This document shows positions 1 through 11,500 of a DNA stretch of 64,000 nucleotides, piece by piece. Location: positions 43,386,864 through 43,450,863 of the forward strand of contig NC_092800.1 of the NCBI RefSeq assembly GCF_918797505.1, read 5' to 3'. Position numbers and translations under genes: made by a program. The stretch is from Bemisia tabaci. Its lineage: Eukaryota > Arthropoda > Insecta > Hemiptera > Aleyrodidae. The notes beneath the pieces were generated by a model. The model saw only the letters and a list, made by a program, of their open reading frames with translations. It made no database searches and had not been told where the DNA came from. Position 1 is the first letter of the stretch. Every line of letters starts with the position of its first letter.

Positions 1-142
1 GAGAGCGCACTCTTCTTTAAGATAGAAACAAAGTTGGATAATTTTTAATGTCCTTTGATCTTGATGACACTCACATTAGGTCAGGTGTCATCGGTGCTAG
101 ATGATGTAAAGGCTAAATGCCGCGTAGGTGAGCTCTTGAATA

Positions 143-995
143 CTGCCGTGCTTACTATGGAAAAACGCCGTATGAACCTTCAGGCGTTGCCAGATTTATT
201 TGATAAAACACAAATTTCCTGGTAAACTCATGAATAATTTCCATCCAATTTTTCATGTAATTTTGTTCGCAATTTCACTTAACCCTAGTCTGCCTGAGTG
301 GGGTCAGATTGACCCCACGGGAGTTTCAACTCTTTGCCATTTCTCGTGGTATGCACGAAATTTTTTGTCCTTCACAAATAGCTCTACAAAAACATCTAGG
401 AACGACGATTTTGAAGGGGAAAAAAAAAAATGTGCATGAGAGATCAAAAAATTCACGAGTACCCCTAGAAAGCCTGAGCGGGGTCAGATATCCTTATAAC
501 ATATATTTTACCATTTAGCATCACAAAAGCTTACTTTGAAGGTGTATTCATTTTTCTCTTTTTAATTTTTTTCAGAAACTTATAAAACAAGCAAAATTTT
601 TCAGATTTTTTCGTTTTCAGTATTTAGTAGCCCTATGATTTTTTTTTCTCATGCTGAGAAACAACATGGCAACATGTGTATGATAAAATGGTTGCATACC
701 CTGCGCCGTGTTTTTTAAAACTTAGATATGCTTTATGGTTAAGGCCTGTAAGGTTAGTGCACTGATATTAACTAAAAACATGAAAAAAACATAGCTAACT
801 AATTGATTTTCAGCTGGGGTCAAATTGACCCCGCTCAGGCTTTCTCGTTGGTTCAGAGGCTCAGGCAGACTAGGGTTAAAGTTCCTGAAACTTTAAAGGA
901 AAAATATGTATAACTTTCCTAAGAAATAAACATTTTATCAAAGGAAATTTGGCAACTCTCGAATGCTCATGCGGCGTTCTTCCTTAGCATGGCAG
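143..995. mobile_element. Family-A MITE, interrupted by a piggyBac-like insert
   Basis: Terminal inverted repeats start CTGCCGTGCT and end in its complement (AGCATGGCAG). The inner TIR carries ACGCCGTATGAAC, and a GGAAATTTGGCAAC motif precedes the right TIR. The 4-bp TSD AATA is at 139-142 and 996-999. Other copies in this window are about 250 bp; this one is longer because a separate element occupies 283-875. No coding capacity is seen, so it is a non-autonomous element. Superfamily not assigned. Confidence 0.8.
283..875. mobile_element. piggyBac-like non-autonomous element nested in family A
   Basis: It begins CCCTAGTCTGCCTGAG and ends with the exact reverse complement, giving 16-bp perfect TIRs. 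TTAA lies at 279-282 and again at 876-879, the target site typical of piggyBac. Subterminal palindromes of the form GGGGTCA-n-TTGACCCC lie at 300-316 and 816-832. A third, degenerate end-like block (CCCTAGAAAGCCTGAGCGG) sits inside at 463-481. No transposase frame is present. Because it interrupts the family-A element, it inserted later. Confidence 0.85.
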
Positions 996-1604
996 AATAC
1001 GTCTTTTTGTATCATGTGAATGACGTCACAAAGTCTTCAAGAGCTGACAATAACAGGGAACCATGTCCTCGCCTGAAGCGAACGGCAAAATTCTCGATTC
1101 CAGTAATTTTAGGATCGGAAAAGCTGGTGGTGTTATTACCGATTTTATCGGTTCTCGCAGGAACGATTTCCATCGAATTAGGGTGTTTATCGGTGTAAGA
1201 GGCAAAAGTTATGACCGGCTGAAATAGCACTTAAGTGCCTTGTTTTCAAGGATTGTGAGTAATGGATAACCAGATAGTGTAGAAATCGAGGCACTAAGGC
1301 ACCTAATAAGAGCATATGTCCGCGTCAGACCCTCTTTGAAAATACAATAGGGGCAGAGGGCACGCTGGATACTGCCAAAATCAAAGGAAATTGGCCTTTG
1401 AAGCTTGCATTATAATCAGACTTCAAACATTTTATATCCACGGAAAAAAAATCAATGTACTGATAAAAATTATTCTTGAGATATTATTTTGACTTAAACG
1501 TCGTCTCGGTCTCGTTGACAAAATTTTATTTTTTTTTTTTAGTTAAATCCGTGCGGATTCCGTTTTTTTTAGTCAGTTTCTTGAGTTAATAATACGTTCT
1601 TTTG

Positions 1605-1935
1605 CACGGAGAAAAAAACTTCGTGCGTGGGACCCGAAGTTTAGGTCATATGGATTGAAGTTTTCGGATTGAGCATCTGAACACTTTAGGTCTAGCTGTC
1701 GAGGTTCGGATCACACATGTGAAACTTCAGTTCTAACATCTGAAGTACTTCAGGTGTGAGAACCGAAGTTTTTCGGATGTGAGAACCGAAGTTTTTCGGA
1801 TGTGAACTGAAGTTTCAGATGTGTGATCCAAACCTCAGCAGCTGGACCTAAAGTGTTCAGATGCTCAATCCGAAAACTTCAGAGATCCATATGACCTAAA
1901 CTTCGGGTCCCACGCACGAGGTTTTTTTCTCCGTG
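1605..1935. mobile_element. CACNG foldback element (family B)
   Basis: A near-perfect 331-bp hairpin. It starts CACGGAGAAAAAAAC and ends with the complement TTTTTTTCTCCGTG. The dinucleotide TG flanks both ends (1603-1604 and 1936-1937), read as a 2-bp TSD. The interior holds short repeats of GAACCGAAGTTTTTCGGATG around the centre. It belongs with the other CAC-N-G-A/G-AAAAAA foldbacks in the window. Confidence 0.75.
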
Positions 1936-2132
1936 TGCTATCGTTTTTTTTAACTTAAACGTAACACTGGCAAAAACCAAATGTTGTCGACAACAAACAA
2001 CGCTTTAGGTCCGAATACTAATTATTTTCAAGAAAATTTTTATTCAGTGTGACCCAGGCTTCGATTAGCGAACAAGACCCATTTTGACGAACTAAACCTT
2101 GGGAAACTGTCATGCGCGGTATTCATCGATCG

Positions 2133-2297
2133 CAGTGGTGTGGCGTGCGTTGCGATTTATCGATTGATCTGCCATTTAAACCTACGGAAAAGGATCGATA
2201 AACAGGGTGTTCGCTACAAACATCTTAATACTCGATTCTTTACCATATCTTCAAATGGGGGAAATATCCATGGTCGATCATTCACGCTTAGCCACTG
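2133..2297. mobile_element. hAT-like palindromic MITE (family D)
   Basis: Starts CAGTGGTGTGGCGTG and ends in a matching CACTG. The body is a self-complementary hairpin built around GGAAAAGGATCGATAAACAG and its inverse. It matches copies at 31579 and 41505, which have perfect 8-bp TSDs. This copy is diverged and its own TSD is not clear. No coding capacity. Confidence 0.65.
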
Positions 2298-4895
2298 GGT
2301 CGATGAGGCACAGTTATGCATTCGCGATTTGGATGCTCCATGACTTGAATAAACGCTGTCTTCGTCGGAATAAAAAAACATATACGAGTACGGGGAAACA
2401 TACTTTCTTTGTAGGCGATTCGACCTTTAAACCGGTTTGATGTCCAGTCGGGGGACTCCGTCAGATACAGACAATTGCATTCGAGTGAGTCACAGACACA
2501 GACGACAGCCGTCCACTGTGAGTAAGGTCAGTGATCTTATGCGTGTGGAAGAGATAGAGTATCAGTGTTGGCAGGATGGCACACTCTCTCTCACATTTTG
2601 CATGCGGGTAAGTACTTGTAATTGCAGTGGCCACTGTCACTCTTGTCAGTTCAAAGTCACAATTGAGGTCGAACTTTCCGGAAAAAGGACCTCTGACGGA
2701 AAATTGCGCTTGAGAAAAATACATCTGAAGTTTTCATGACTACTTTCTGGCCACCAACGGTGACTTACATCAGAGCTTGGACTCTACTTGCCAATGTATC
2801 AGAGATAAATTTTTCAATTTGATTTTTGGAGACAAAAAATTCATAAATACGATATAATCTTAAATTGTCGTTAGTGCGATTTAAGAGTTCTGAGTTCGAA
2901 TTCTTCCTGAGATTAATTATTTTATTCTCTGTCTCAAACCAAAAGACAAGATTATGACCATCCATCCCTAAGTTCCCCTGTAATAATGTTACGAGTTGTG
3001 TAGTGGGCTTCGGTATGGAGAATGGTTTCCGTGTAAAAACTTATTTCCGAAATAAAAAGTAACGACACAGTTCTATTTTACGAGGTCCGATTCACTTGGA
3101 CAGGTAGGCTCATGCTGTGGTCTGATTTTTGATGTCCTAAAATTTCAGCGTTGAGGGAGAACCTGCTTTACCATTGCGTTCTTTCATTTTTTCTAAAATG
3201 AATTTATCTAGCTATTTATCAACATAGACAGCAATCAACTTAATTATCTGGGCAGCACTTGCGAATCATCACCAGAAGATGTAGTTTGATATGAAACTTC
3301 CGAACTTATAATCTCTAAATTGAGTTTAAATTCGTTTATTTTTATAAAGGAAATGGGAATGTGATTAACAGCCTGACGACTTTGCGGAAGAGCATTGTGA
3401 AGTGCATTCACCCTCTTGTGCGAGTGCAAGTACGAGGTCATGTTGATATGTGAGGCTGAGGACAGTATAAGCTTTAGCCATTGTACAAATCCTTTTTATA
3501 TACTACACAGCATATTCACAAAATAATGAAACAGTGCTTTTTGACGATATGTACTTGTGATTCTGAAATTATTCAAGCCCAGCATATCTAATTGATAAAC
3601 TCCTTGATCTTGTGCATTTTATTAAAAACACCTATATTAAATTAATTCTAAAATTTATGCCGTTGCATCCAAAATCAGAGGTTGAAATTAATTATTATGA
3701 AATTCAGAGAAGTATACATTCCAAAGTTGTTACGATTTTGTAATTTCGGCGCTATGAAAACCTTCATTAGAGCGGAAAAATTTAACTACCCTAGGATTTG
3801 CAGTTTTGATGTTTTCTTTTAAATTTTTAGTTATTGATTTCATGTATTTGTGTGTGTGTAATTCTTTTTCACCAATTATCACAGGGGAACTATTAGAGCG
3901 GCTCTCGTGCAAAATAGAGAAAGTCACACATTTTTACAGCTTTTTTGAGTTCTCTCTGTTAAACTATCGGTTCATTTAGTAAAGACGGTATAAAAAGAGG
4001 ATGCTCAGAAATTATTACAAGTAAACGTATAATTACACATATATTCATAAGGAGTGCGCTGTTAACTTCAAAAACTTCAAATTCCCACAATCATGATACA
4101 TTCCTTTCCCACACATCTCATTCAATAATCCCTGAACCTCGCGTTGATAGAAAATTATGTGATACAATTATATCAACTTCCAAGTAGCTCAAATTGCATA
4201 GCCGCCGGAATGAAGGAGAATTAAGTTTTCCGCTCGTATCTCCGCTAATTTCTAATTCGGCTGAGGGATTGAGACTTCCTTCACACTCGGAGAAGAGCTT
4301 AAAATTCGATAGAGCTTCGGGGCGTTCGATTCTAATTGAAAATTAGACTGAGCACACTGTGTTCAATGATAATTGTTGTGTTTAGAAACTTTATTGACAC
4401 GCTTCCGAAATTATTCCATTGGATGTTCACCGATTTTATTTCTTGAAATATATATTAAATGCATGAGCCAATTCATGAGGCACTATAGTTGAACTGTATT
4501 GCCAGTAAAAGTTGGAAAACTTTTGTAGCAAGACACGACATTTACAACGTCACAGACCTTCTGTCACACATTTTAATTTTTAAAGGGAATCCAAAACACA
4601 CTGATTCTTAAAATTTTCACCAATATTTCTTCGCGGCCAGTACAGGACGTCCGGTAAAAAAACGGTAAACGGTGATATGCATTGATTTTTCTTTAAAAAA
4701 AAGTTAAAATAAAACAATAGCAATCGAGCTGTATGTTCCTTGACTTTCAGTATCGATATGTGACGTCATTCGTGTGATCAATCAAATTATCTGAGCCTTT
4801 GTTCTGAGTGAAGAAAAAATGAAAATGTTCCAGTTTCAGATGAAGAAAGCTCTTGAGATAACGATAAATCTGATAGAAGGAATTGTTGCAGCCTG
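2298..4895. other. Unassigned AT-rich DNA
   Basis: No recognisable gene, RNA or transposon termini were found. A frame at 2437-2607 is followed by a GTAAGT splice-donor-like site at 2608, but its translation was not recognised. Nothing else stands out. Confidence 0.4.
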
Positions 4896-4905
4896 CGATG
4901 GAGGT

Positions 4906-5588
4906 AGCAGGGTTGCCACTGTCAGGGAGTACCGGGAAATGTCAGGGAATTTTAAAAAGTTAGGGGAAACCTGGAAATGTCAGGGAATTTTAAAGAGTCA
5001 GGGGAAACCTGGAAATGTCAGAAAACATGTCAAGGCAAAATTAAAAGCACCTTTTAAAATTATAAGCACCTTTACTTGAGGGGTTTGGAGGTCAAGGCGC
5101 ATAAGTGCAGTTTTTTTAAAAAATTGAGATATTAATGATCTCAAGTAAAACTAGTCTTAATGCATGTTCTGGGAAAAATTTGCTCCCTAATTCCAATTTG
5201 TAAGCATCAAAAAGTCAGTTTGAACTTTCTTTCCGCCATAAGGCTCCATGTATTTTCGAAACTTCAAACACGTATTTCTCGAAACAGCAAAAACTGCACT
5301 TATACGCCTTGTCCTCCAAGCCCCTCATATGTTCTCTAGAATGGGTTTGACTTCCCGAACAACCAATTTTGCCCAAAAATTATTTCTAACTGGATGTATT
5401 TATGCTAAAAGAAACTATTTTGCACACAATCCCTATGCACATATCTCCTTTTAGCATAAAAATGTCCAATTATGCTTCTTTGACCATCTGACACATCTTC
5501 AATCGTCAGAGAATTTCACGAAAATGTGTCAGGGAAATCAGGAGAATGTGAGGGAATTTCATTTTCTGGATTTGGTGGCAACCCTGAG
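4906..5588. mobile_element. hAT-like element (CAGGGTTGCCAC ends) holding a family-K insert
   Basis: CAGGGTTGCCAC at 4908 is mirrored by GTGGCAACCCTG ending at 5586. Flanks ATGGAGGT (4898-4905) and ATAGAGGT (5589-5596) look like an 8-bp TSD with one mismatch, which suits hAT. A 38-bp direct repeat (GTCAGGGAATTTTAAA at 4941 and 4979) lies near the left end. A different element occupies 5077-5327. Confidence 0.6.
5077..5327. mobile_element. Family-K MITE
   Basis: TIRs read TGAGGGGTTTGGAGGTCAAG at the left and its near-complement ending in CCAAGCCCCTCA at the right, followed inward by GGCGCATAAGTGCAG. Two more copies are at 23004 and 53417. It is nested in the CAGGGTTGCCAC element. No reading frame of note. 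Confidence 0.65.
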
Positions 5589-5596
5589 ATAGAGGT

Positions 5597-6019
5597 CAAC
5601 GTTCAAGAGCGAGGGAGAGGGGTCCGGGTCCACCGGAAGGAGGAAGGGGGGGGGAGGATCCTCCTCGATTGCAGTCCGTTAAGTTAAATCCATCGGATTG
5701 ATAAGAGTATCGCAGGACTGCAACTGTCACTATCTATCGTTCGGAGGCCTCTATTCACCCGGAGCTGCGATGCGTGCATTGCACGGAGTTGCAGTGATCA
5801 TCTCCCTAATTCTAATCCGCCGCTAAGTGCAGTCGCTTATCGAAATCTGCCCACAATCTGAGACGTCGCCTTCCCTTTCCGTGGCGCCAACACGCGTCGC
5901 TGCCATTCCATATCCGCTTTGCATAACTTCCAGGCGCCGCTCGCGTGACGAGGCGGGTTCAGTCACCTCGCTTGACCTGTGGTCGCAGCTTCAGTGAGGC
6001 TTCAGAAAAAAGACAATGT
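5597..6019. other. GC-rich interval without a recognised gene
   Basis: Locally GC- and CpG-rich compared with its surroundings, including a G-run near 5645 and several CGCGTCG-type strings at 5880-5950. Such islands can mark promoters, but I see no associated exon. Nothing else is supported here. Confidence 0.3.
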
Positions 6020-6256
6020 GAGGATTTATCTGTAACAATGGTGGATGTGAAAAATTACCTTTTCGAAACAAATTCAAAAAACTGTTTTGGCATCGAGAAA
6101 ATTTTGATTAAATACTGGAGGTTGAGATGTGATCTTCGAGATCTGTCCAATATGCTACAACCAAACTTATTACATTTTTGTGTGAACAAAATAGTTTTTT
6201 AAGCGTGTTTCGAAAAGGTAATTTTTCACATCCGCCATTGTTACATATAAGGCCTC
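6020..6256. mobile_element. Inverted-repeat element Q
   Basis: Long imperfect TIRs of about 50 bp. The left side carries GTAACAATGGTGGATGTGAA then TTACCTTTTCGAAAC, and the right side carries the complement ending in AAGGCCTC. Only one copy is seen in the window, so the boundaries come from the inverted repeat alone. Confidence 0.55.
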
Positions 6257-6327
6257 ATATATGCATTTCAGTTCGCATTAACTGTCATCTGAAACCCAAT
6301 TCACACGGTTCAACTTTTTATTCGGTT

Positions 6328-6589
6328 GGACCGAGCTAAGCAGAAAGGGACCAAGCCACATCAGCTTTTGCCAAATTTAATTAGACAATTTAATTTTTTA
6401 CATGAAAACGGTTGTGGGATTTTTGTGAAAATTTTAGTGAACTTCCTGCATAGCATCAAGCACATTGGTTAAACTTTTCGAAGGAATCCGCACAAATTTT
6501 CTCATATGAAAAATTGGGGTGCCCGATTAAATTTGGCAATAGTTGATGAGGCTTGGTTCCTTTCTGCTGAACGCGGTCCAGTTTTTCTT
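6328..6589. mobile_element. Family-H MITE (GGA-type ends)
   Basis: Starts GGACCGAGCTAAGCAGAAAG followed by GGACCAAGCCACATCAGC. The right end is the complement (GGCTTGGTTCCTTTCTGCTG then GGTCC). Flanks GGTT/AGTT match at 3 of 4 bases. Its terminal pattern is shared with families E, F, G and R. Confidence 0.65.
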
Positions 6590-7524
6590 TAAATTTTTTC
6601 CCCCAGTGGATTATTGGCTTTAATTTACTGATAATTTTGAGAGTCTACAACCGTTTATAGACACAGGGTTTTATTAGAGAGAATCTGTTAGGGAAGTGAG
6701 GGTTTGTTGGTTTCTGGATTTGGATTTTCAGGGTAGTTTCTGTGGATTTGTGCGTTTTTTTAAGGGTTGAGAATGGTGGGCGTTCGATATCCGCTGTTTT
6801 TACAGATATGGCTTCATATTGTGAATTCTGAGAGTAAGCCTCTTTTTTAAAAAAACGAACTTTATGTGCCTTTCTCTTAAATATGAAATGAAAAGAACAA
6901 TGTTCTCGTCAAATTCACGGACAGTCACAGTCTTGGATCTCGTAATTTTTCGTTTCCTATTTTTTAGAACTATGATGTTCAGAGATGCGTCGTACACAAA
7001 GAAAGTGAAACTGCATGTGATTTATAATTTTTATGAAAAGTTCTTCGGAGACGGATAAGTTATGTGTTTACGTATCCTCAGCTTTGGAAAGCGGCTGCCA
7101 CTGCAGTTTATGAAATAAGAGAATAATATACATTTTGAGGCCGGGACCGAAGTATTATTAATGAATAATACTAGCATCAACAATAAGGCCTCAACAGCAG
7201 AAAGTTGAAAGTATACCCTGAAATGAAACCTGGTAGATGAGGGGTCCATGAAAAGTAATGTATACCTCACACAGATGACGTGAATAGCTAATAAGACCCT
7301 CATTTTCAAACAATTACTGGAGGAACATGTGTTCGGCGCGGAGGGTAAAAAACTCCCCCGCGGAGTGCACGGGATCTAAGGGGCTGAGTTCACCCTCCGA
7401 TCAGCGCTGGAGGGGTGTGCCCTGAAAATGTCACCATATCCCTTTCAACGCTAATCAGATTGTTACGCTCCGAAAAAGACACAATTCGTCTCTGCTCCCT
7501 GACACTTCACTGTTCACTCCGATA
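6590..7524. other. Unassigned DNA
   Basis: No gene, RNA or transposon termini recognised. A short C/G-rich patch lies at 7335-7410. Confidence 0.35.
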
Positions 7525-7777
7525 CTGCCGTAGTAAGGAAAAACGCCGTATGAACATTCGAATGTTGCTTAATTTCCTCTCAGAAAATATTTATTTCGAA
7601 GAAAGTTGTGAACATTTTTCCTTGAAATTTTCAGGCACCCACAGATCAATTTCCAAACGAAACCCTCTGAAAAATTGGAGGATTAATATTCCCAATTTTA
7701 CTTGGAAATTCTTGATTTGTCGAGGGAAATTTGGCAACGCCTGATGGCTCATACGACGTTCTTCCTCAGCAAGGCAG
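7525..7777. mobile_element. Family-A MITE, first of an adjacent pair
   Basis: CTGCCGTAGTAAGG at the left is mirrored by CCTCAGCAAGGCAG at the right, with ACGCCGTATGAAC and GGAAATTTGGCAAC inside. Flanks are GATA and TATT, so the TSD is not conserved. The next family-A copy starts only nine bases further on. Confidence 0.7.
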
Positions 7778-7786
7778 TATTATATA

Positions 7787-8035
7787 CTGTCATGCTAAGA
7801 AAGAACGCCTAACATTCGAGAGTTGCCAAAGTTCTCCGGATTCAAAATATATTTATGAGGAAAGTTGTGAATATTTAACGTTGACATGTTCAGTTATTTC
7901 AGATTTAACTGCGTAAAAAATTGTCTGAAAATTGTAAGAATAATAATCAGAGCTTTCGCGATAAATTCGTATTTTATCGAGTGGAAATTTGGCAACGTCT
8001 AAAAACTCATACGGCGTTCTTCCCTAGCACGGCAG
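7787..8035. mobile_element. Family-A MITE, second of the pair
   Basis: Starts CTGTCATGCTAAG and ends CCCTAGCACGGCAG. Flanks TATA (7783-7786) and TATT (8036-8039) match at 3 of 4 bases. The right part (from about 7963) is also present just after the N gap (11501-11573), marking the start of the duplicated region. Confidence 0.7.
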
Positions 8036-8360
8036 TATTCCTCTTAGATTCTCGGAGTGACTTTTTCAGGACTGTCGATCTCCTTTAGTTGTCATGTAGG
8101 ATGCAAACGCAAAAAGAAGCGTCTGATCTCACGATTCGCATATCGTGGCAAACGTGACGCTATTTCTAAAATCGATGGGTTTTTTTCTAGTTCGTCACTG
8201 GAAAAAATTAAGGCAAATAAAACTGTTCGCCGTAAAATTAAAAAAAAAAATTCTGCAAGGGGCAAATCGGATTTGGGTGCGAGGCAAGTACGTCGCCGAA
8301 TTGCAAGAAATGGTCGGGGTTTTGAAAAAAATTTCCCCTTTGAGTGGTCAAAAAATTGAT

Positions 8361-8642
8361 TTAGCGATAGAATACTGAACTGACGCTAGAAACTGACACC
8401 GAAAAGCTAGCGAGGAAGTCAAAGATAAAGAAATAAATAATATTCACTAATTGAAACTGCATGGTATACCTGCAGAATTTGCATCCGTCCTCACATGGAA
8501 TGAAGTTCAATCCTGCATAATTTATTTTCCTCTTAATTTCATTCCATTTCCATAAAAAGTCTCCCTCTAACCGACAAAGAATGTCGGGTGTACAAAAGTA
8601 CCTTTTCCCAGCCTCACTGACAGAGTTATTCAAAAATTCCAA
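8361..8642 (-). other. Open frame kept in both duplicate copies; possible exon or gene fragment
   Basis: The minus strand is open for 93 codons. The central part reads like protein (FLWKWNEIKRKINYAGLNFI then EDGCKFCR) and corresponds to 11896-12168 in the other copy. At the point where copy 2 has CCAG before GTGAGG, this copy has CCAT before GTGAGG. A second donor-like GTATAC follows the FCR codons. Several amino-acid differences between the copies argue against strong selection. No family recognised; it could be an old gene fragment. Confidence 0.2.
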
Positions 8643-9399
8643 TGCAAAGATGATTCGTCATCTTGACACGATTAATAATTAAACTTTTTCCACGAAATCT
8701 TTGGCTACGACGCCAGAATGAGCAACTGACATCTTTTCACTGGCATCATTTTAGTACTCGGATTTTTTTAAAAAAAGATATGTTTATAATATGAACTATC
8801 TTGTGTATTATTAGGTAAGTGCGAATAAATAATCTGTCACGATGCACTGATGCAGTGCTATATTTTAATAGAGACGGTGGATTTCGCTGTTCGGTAAGAC
8901 TAAAGTGGATGATTTTAGCATCGGTTTGTCAATGATGTTGAGGGAATAAAGAACCGGCATGTAAGTCAACAACCTTGATCATGAATCTGCAGACACAATA
9001 AACAATAAAAGCTGCACCGCGGCAAGCCCGTCATAGCCACCGTCACACACGAGACGAAGAATGGAACTTCAGCGACAAAAAACGGTGAAAGTATGAGTCT
9101 AATCGCGTCGACATTTTTGCTTCATCACGAAAGTAAAGAGGCAGCACTGGAAATTCAAAATTTTTACTTATTACGCGCAGAAACGATAATGCACGAAATA
9201 TAGATTGAAACTAAGAATAGATTTCTCTAAAAAATACGTTTTTAACCAGAATTTTGGGGCACCGTCATTCTCGTATAATTTGACATATTTTGCTTTCAGC
9301 GCGAAAACTTTTGTCACAACTCATCTGAGCGGCAGTGTCCAAAACTACAGAGAAAATATGAGGGAAATTTCATCACATAATATTAACAAACACAATTCC

Positions 9400-9640
9400 C
9401 TTGCTCACATGAGCGAAGGAAAGGATGCGCGTAGCGCTTCGACGACGGCACAGAGATACAACTATTCGTGCTTCATGGATGTCCGTGCTGCATCTTAAAA
9501 ATTGAAGGCGCGATGACGCGAGGCGTGAACTCGCAATGCTCCGCTAAATACTGTTATTGAGGTGTCGCTCGAACTCGGGAGGAAAGTTAAAGAAGAGGCC
9601 CGAATACATTTCTCCTGTCCTCGGCTGTGTTGATACTCAA
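9400..9640 (-). repeat. Repeat S, single unit
   Basis: In reverse complement it matches the two tandem units at 18073-18580: a CGGAGCATTGCGAGTTCACG block, then GCGCCTTCAATTT, a GCACGGACATCC block and GCACGAATAGTTG. The matching unit in the other haplotype-like copy is at 13565-13800. No coding capacity is supported. Confidence 0.6.
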
Positions 9641-9697
9641 TTCATCTTTTATTTCAGGTTCATGTCCGATTCTTTTTAGGATGGATTTGCAGACCCA

Positions 9698-9905
9698 CAC
9701 CGAAAAAAATGGTATGCTGTTTTGGCACCTAGGATGTCAAAAATGTGTCTGGTCATCCTAAGATGCTACCTTGATTGACCACGCAGTTGAATTCGTATTC
9801 GTAGGATGTAAAGTTAACTGCGAGGCAGTAAAGGCAGCATTTTGGGATCACCAGACACATTTTTGACATCCTAGGTGCTAAAATAGCATACTATTTTTTT
9901 CAGTG
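9698..9905. mobile_element. CACNG foldback (family B), absent from the other copy
   Basis: A 208-bp hairpin starting CACCGAAAAAAATGG and ending TTTTTTTCAGTG, with TTTTGGCACCTAGGATGTC and its complement in the arms. The paralogous site in copy 2 (13856-13866) reads GACCCACATCT without the element. Here the flanks are GACCCA and CACATCT, so removing the element and one CA restores the empty site. This demonstrates a 2-bp TSD. Confidence 0.85.
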
Positions 9906-10615
9906 CACATCTAAAGCTTGTGTAAACTGCAGCTGTGGCTCGGTTCCTTTGAAAATAATGGTGCTTGGATGCGTCTAGTGGCTTTGACTTTTTAGTTTTT
10001 CTATAATTTCCACTTCCACCGATAGGATCGCTACATTTGTCCTCATTCTTCTTTGTCTACACCTTTGTCTATCGATTCCAAAAATCAGCCCGCAGGCAAC
10101 GTATTGACACGAGCCAGCTCAATGACCTCGGTCAAGTTGAAGGACTCTCAAGTTCACTGTCAGTGTTGAAGGTACATTCTTTGTTTCTCTTTTTCACGCT
10201 AACTTGAGTTTTCCTCCACCGCGATTCGTCGAGCGTGCGGAGAGGACTGATTCTGTACGACCCAGGTAAAACTAGGTACACTTGCCGCCCCCCCCCCCCC
10301 CACCCCCGCCGAGCTCCCGCGCTTGAGCTTCCGTTTCGTCACGTTCGATTGCATGAATGAATAGGTACAGCGCAAGTGGCCAAGGTCATGTTCGCATCTA
10401 CTGGCGCCCGCAATCCCCGACAAATGTTGCCGTTTCATGCTTTAAAAGCGGGGTTCCGTATGACTTCATTCAACCGAGGAGAATATCGATTGTCGGCAAT
10501 ACCGGGTTTAGGGTGGCTTACACGTGCCTCCGCCAATGACGTCAAAATGGGGTGGCCGGGGGTAAACTTGAACTCTGAATCTCATCGATAGACTCAGAGC
10601 AAAGGCAACCTAGAC

Positions 10616-10858
10616 GGAGTTAAACAGAGAGGAACCAAGCCACATCGGGATCGAACCGAGAAAAAGAGGTTGAAAGTTTAGCTCCTGCATAAGACTCAAT
10701 GTAAAAGATGAACTTCAAGTCCAGTTTCTGCAAAATTTGCTCCGACAAAAACTTTGAATTTTTGGAGATAGATAGTAGAGCAGTGGTTGAGTTCAAAACC
10801 ACTCATAACTCATTTTTTTCCAAAATGTGGGTTGGTTCCTTTCTGCTTAACTCAGTCC
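10616..10858. mobile_element. Family-H MITE in copy 1 only
   Basis: Starts GGAGTTAAACAGAGAGGAAC with CAAGCCACATCGG. It ends with GGTTGGTTCCTTTCTGC and TTAACTCAGTCC. Copy 2 lacks it near the same place and has a different element (14739-15673) instead. The TSD is not clear. A frame inside (10620-10802, minus) is within the element and is not considered a gene. Confidence 0.6.
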
Positions 10859-10877
10859 ATATATAATCGCACTGATA

Positions 10878-11000
10878 CAGGGTTATTCAGAAAGTCACGG
10901 CACCACTGGCCATGAGGGCACCCCCCTCATGGCCAGTGGTGCGTGCCATTTGAAATTTTTGAGTTGCACCCGCCCGCGAATCGATATCTGAATTAGAACT
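10878..11000. mobile_element. Element J, truncated by the gap
   Basis: Starts CAGGGTTATTCAGAAAGTCA after a TA. The complete counterpart in copy 2 is 15690-15908. Here an internal CCACTGGCCATGAGGG hairpin is followed by the gap. The right end is missing. Confidence 0.6.
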
Positions 11001-11500
11001 NNNNNNNNNNNNNNNNNNNNNNNNNNNNNNNNNNNNNNNNNNNNNNNNNNNNNNNNNNNNNNNNNNNNNNNNNNNNNNNNNNNNNNNNNNNNNNNNNNNN
11101 NNNNNNNNNNNNNNNNNNNNNNNNNNNNNNNNNNNNNNNNNNNNNNNNNNNNNNNNNNNNNNNNNNNNNNNNNNNNNNNNNNNNNNNNNNNNNNNNNNNN
11201 NNNNNNNNNNNNNNNNNNNNNNNNNNNNNNNNNNNNNNNNNNNNNNNNNNNNNNNNNNNNNNNNNNNNNNNNNNNNNNNNNNNNNNNNNNNNNNNNNNNN
11301 NNNNNNNNNNNNNNNNNNNNNNNNNNNNNNNNNNNNNNNNNNNNNNNNNNNNNNNNNNNNNNNNNNNNNNNNNNNNNNNNNNNNNNNNNNNNNNNNNNNN
11401 NNNNNNNNNNNNNNNNNNNNNNNNNNNNNNNNNNNNNNNNNNNNNNNNNNNNNNNNNNNNNNNNNNNNNNNNNNNNNNNNNNNNNNNNNNNNNNNNNNNN
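11001..11500. other. Assembly gap of 500 N
   Basis: Exactly 500 undetermined bases, a common placeholder length. Open frames that run through it have no meaning. Confidence 0.99.

Larger units (their letters stand above)
7963..11000 (+). repeat. Copy 1 of a direct duplication, ends at the N gap
   Basis: This interval aligns in the same orientation with 11501-15868. In the stretches compared by eye it differs roughly every 20-25 bases and by several insertions. Copy 1 runs straight into the gap, and the start of copy 2 matches sequence inside contig 1. The pattern is a dovetail overlap of two contig ends. It may be two haplotypes placed in tandem rather than a genomic duplication. Confidence 0.85.

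Noticed and set aside
2437..2607. Frame ending at a GTAAGT donor-like site
   Set aside because: The peptide is not recognised and no acceptor, signal or neighbouring exon supports it.
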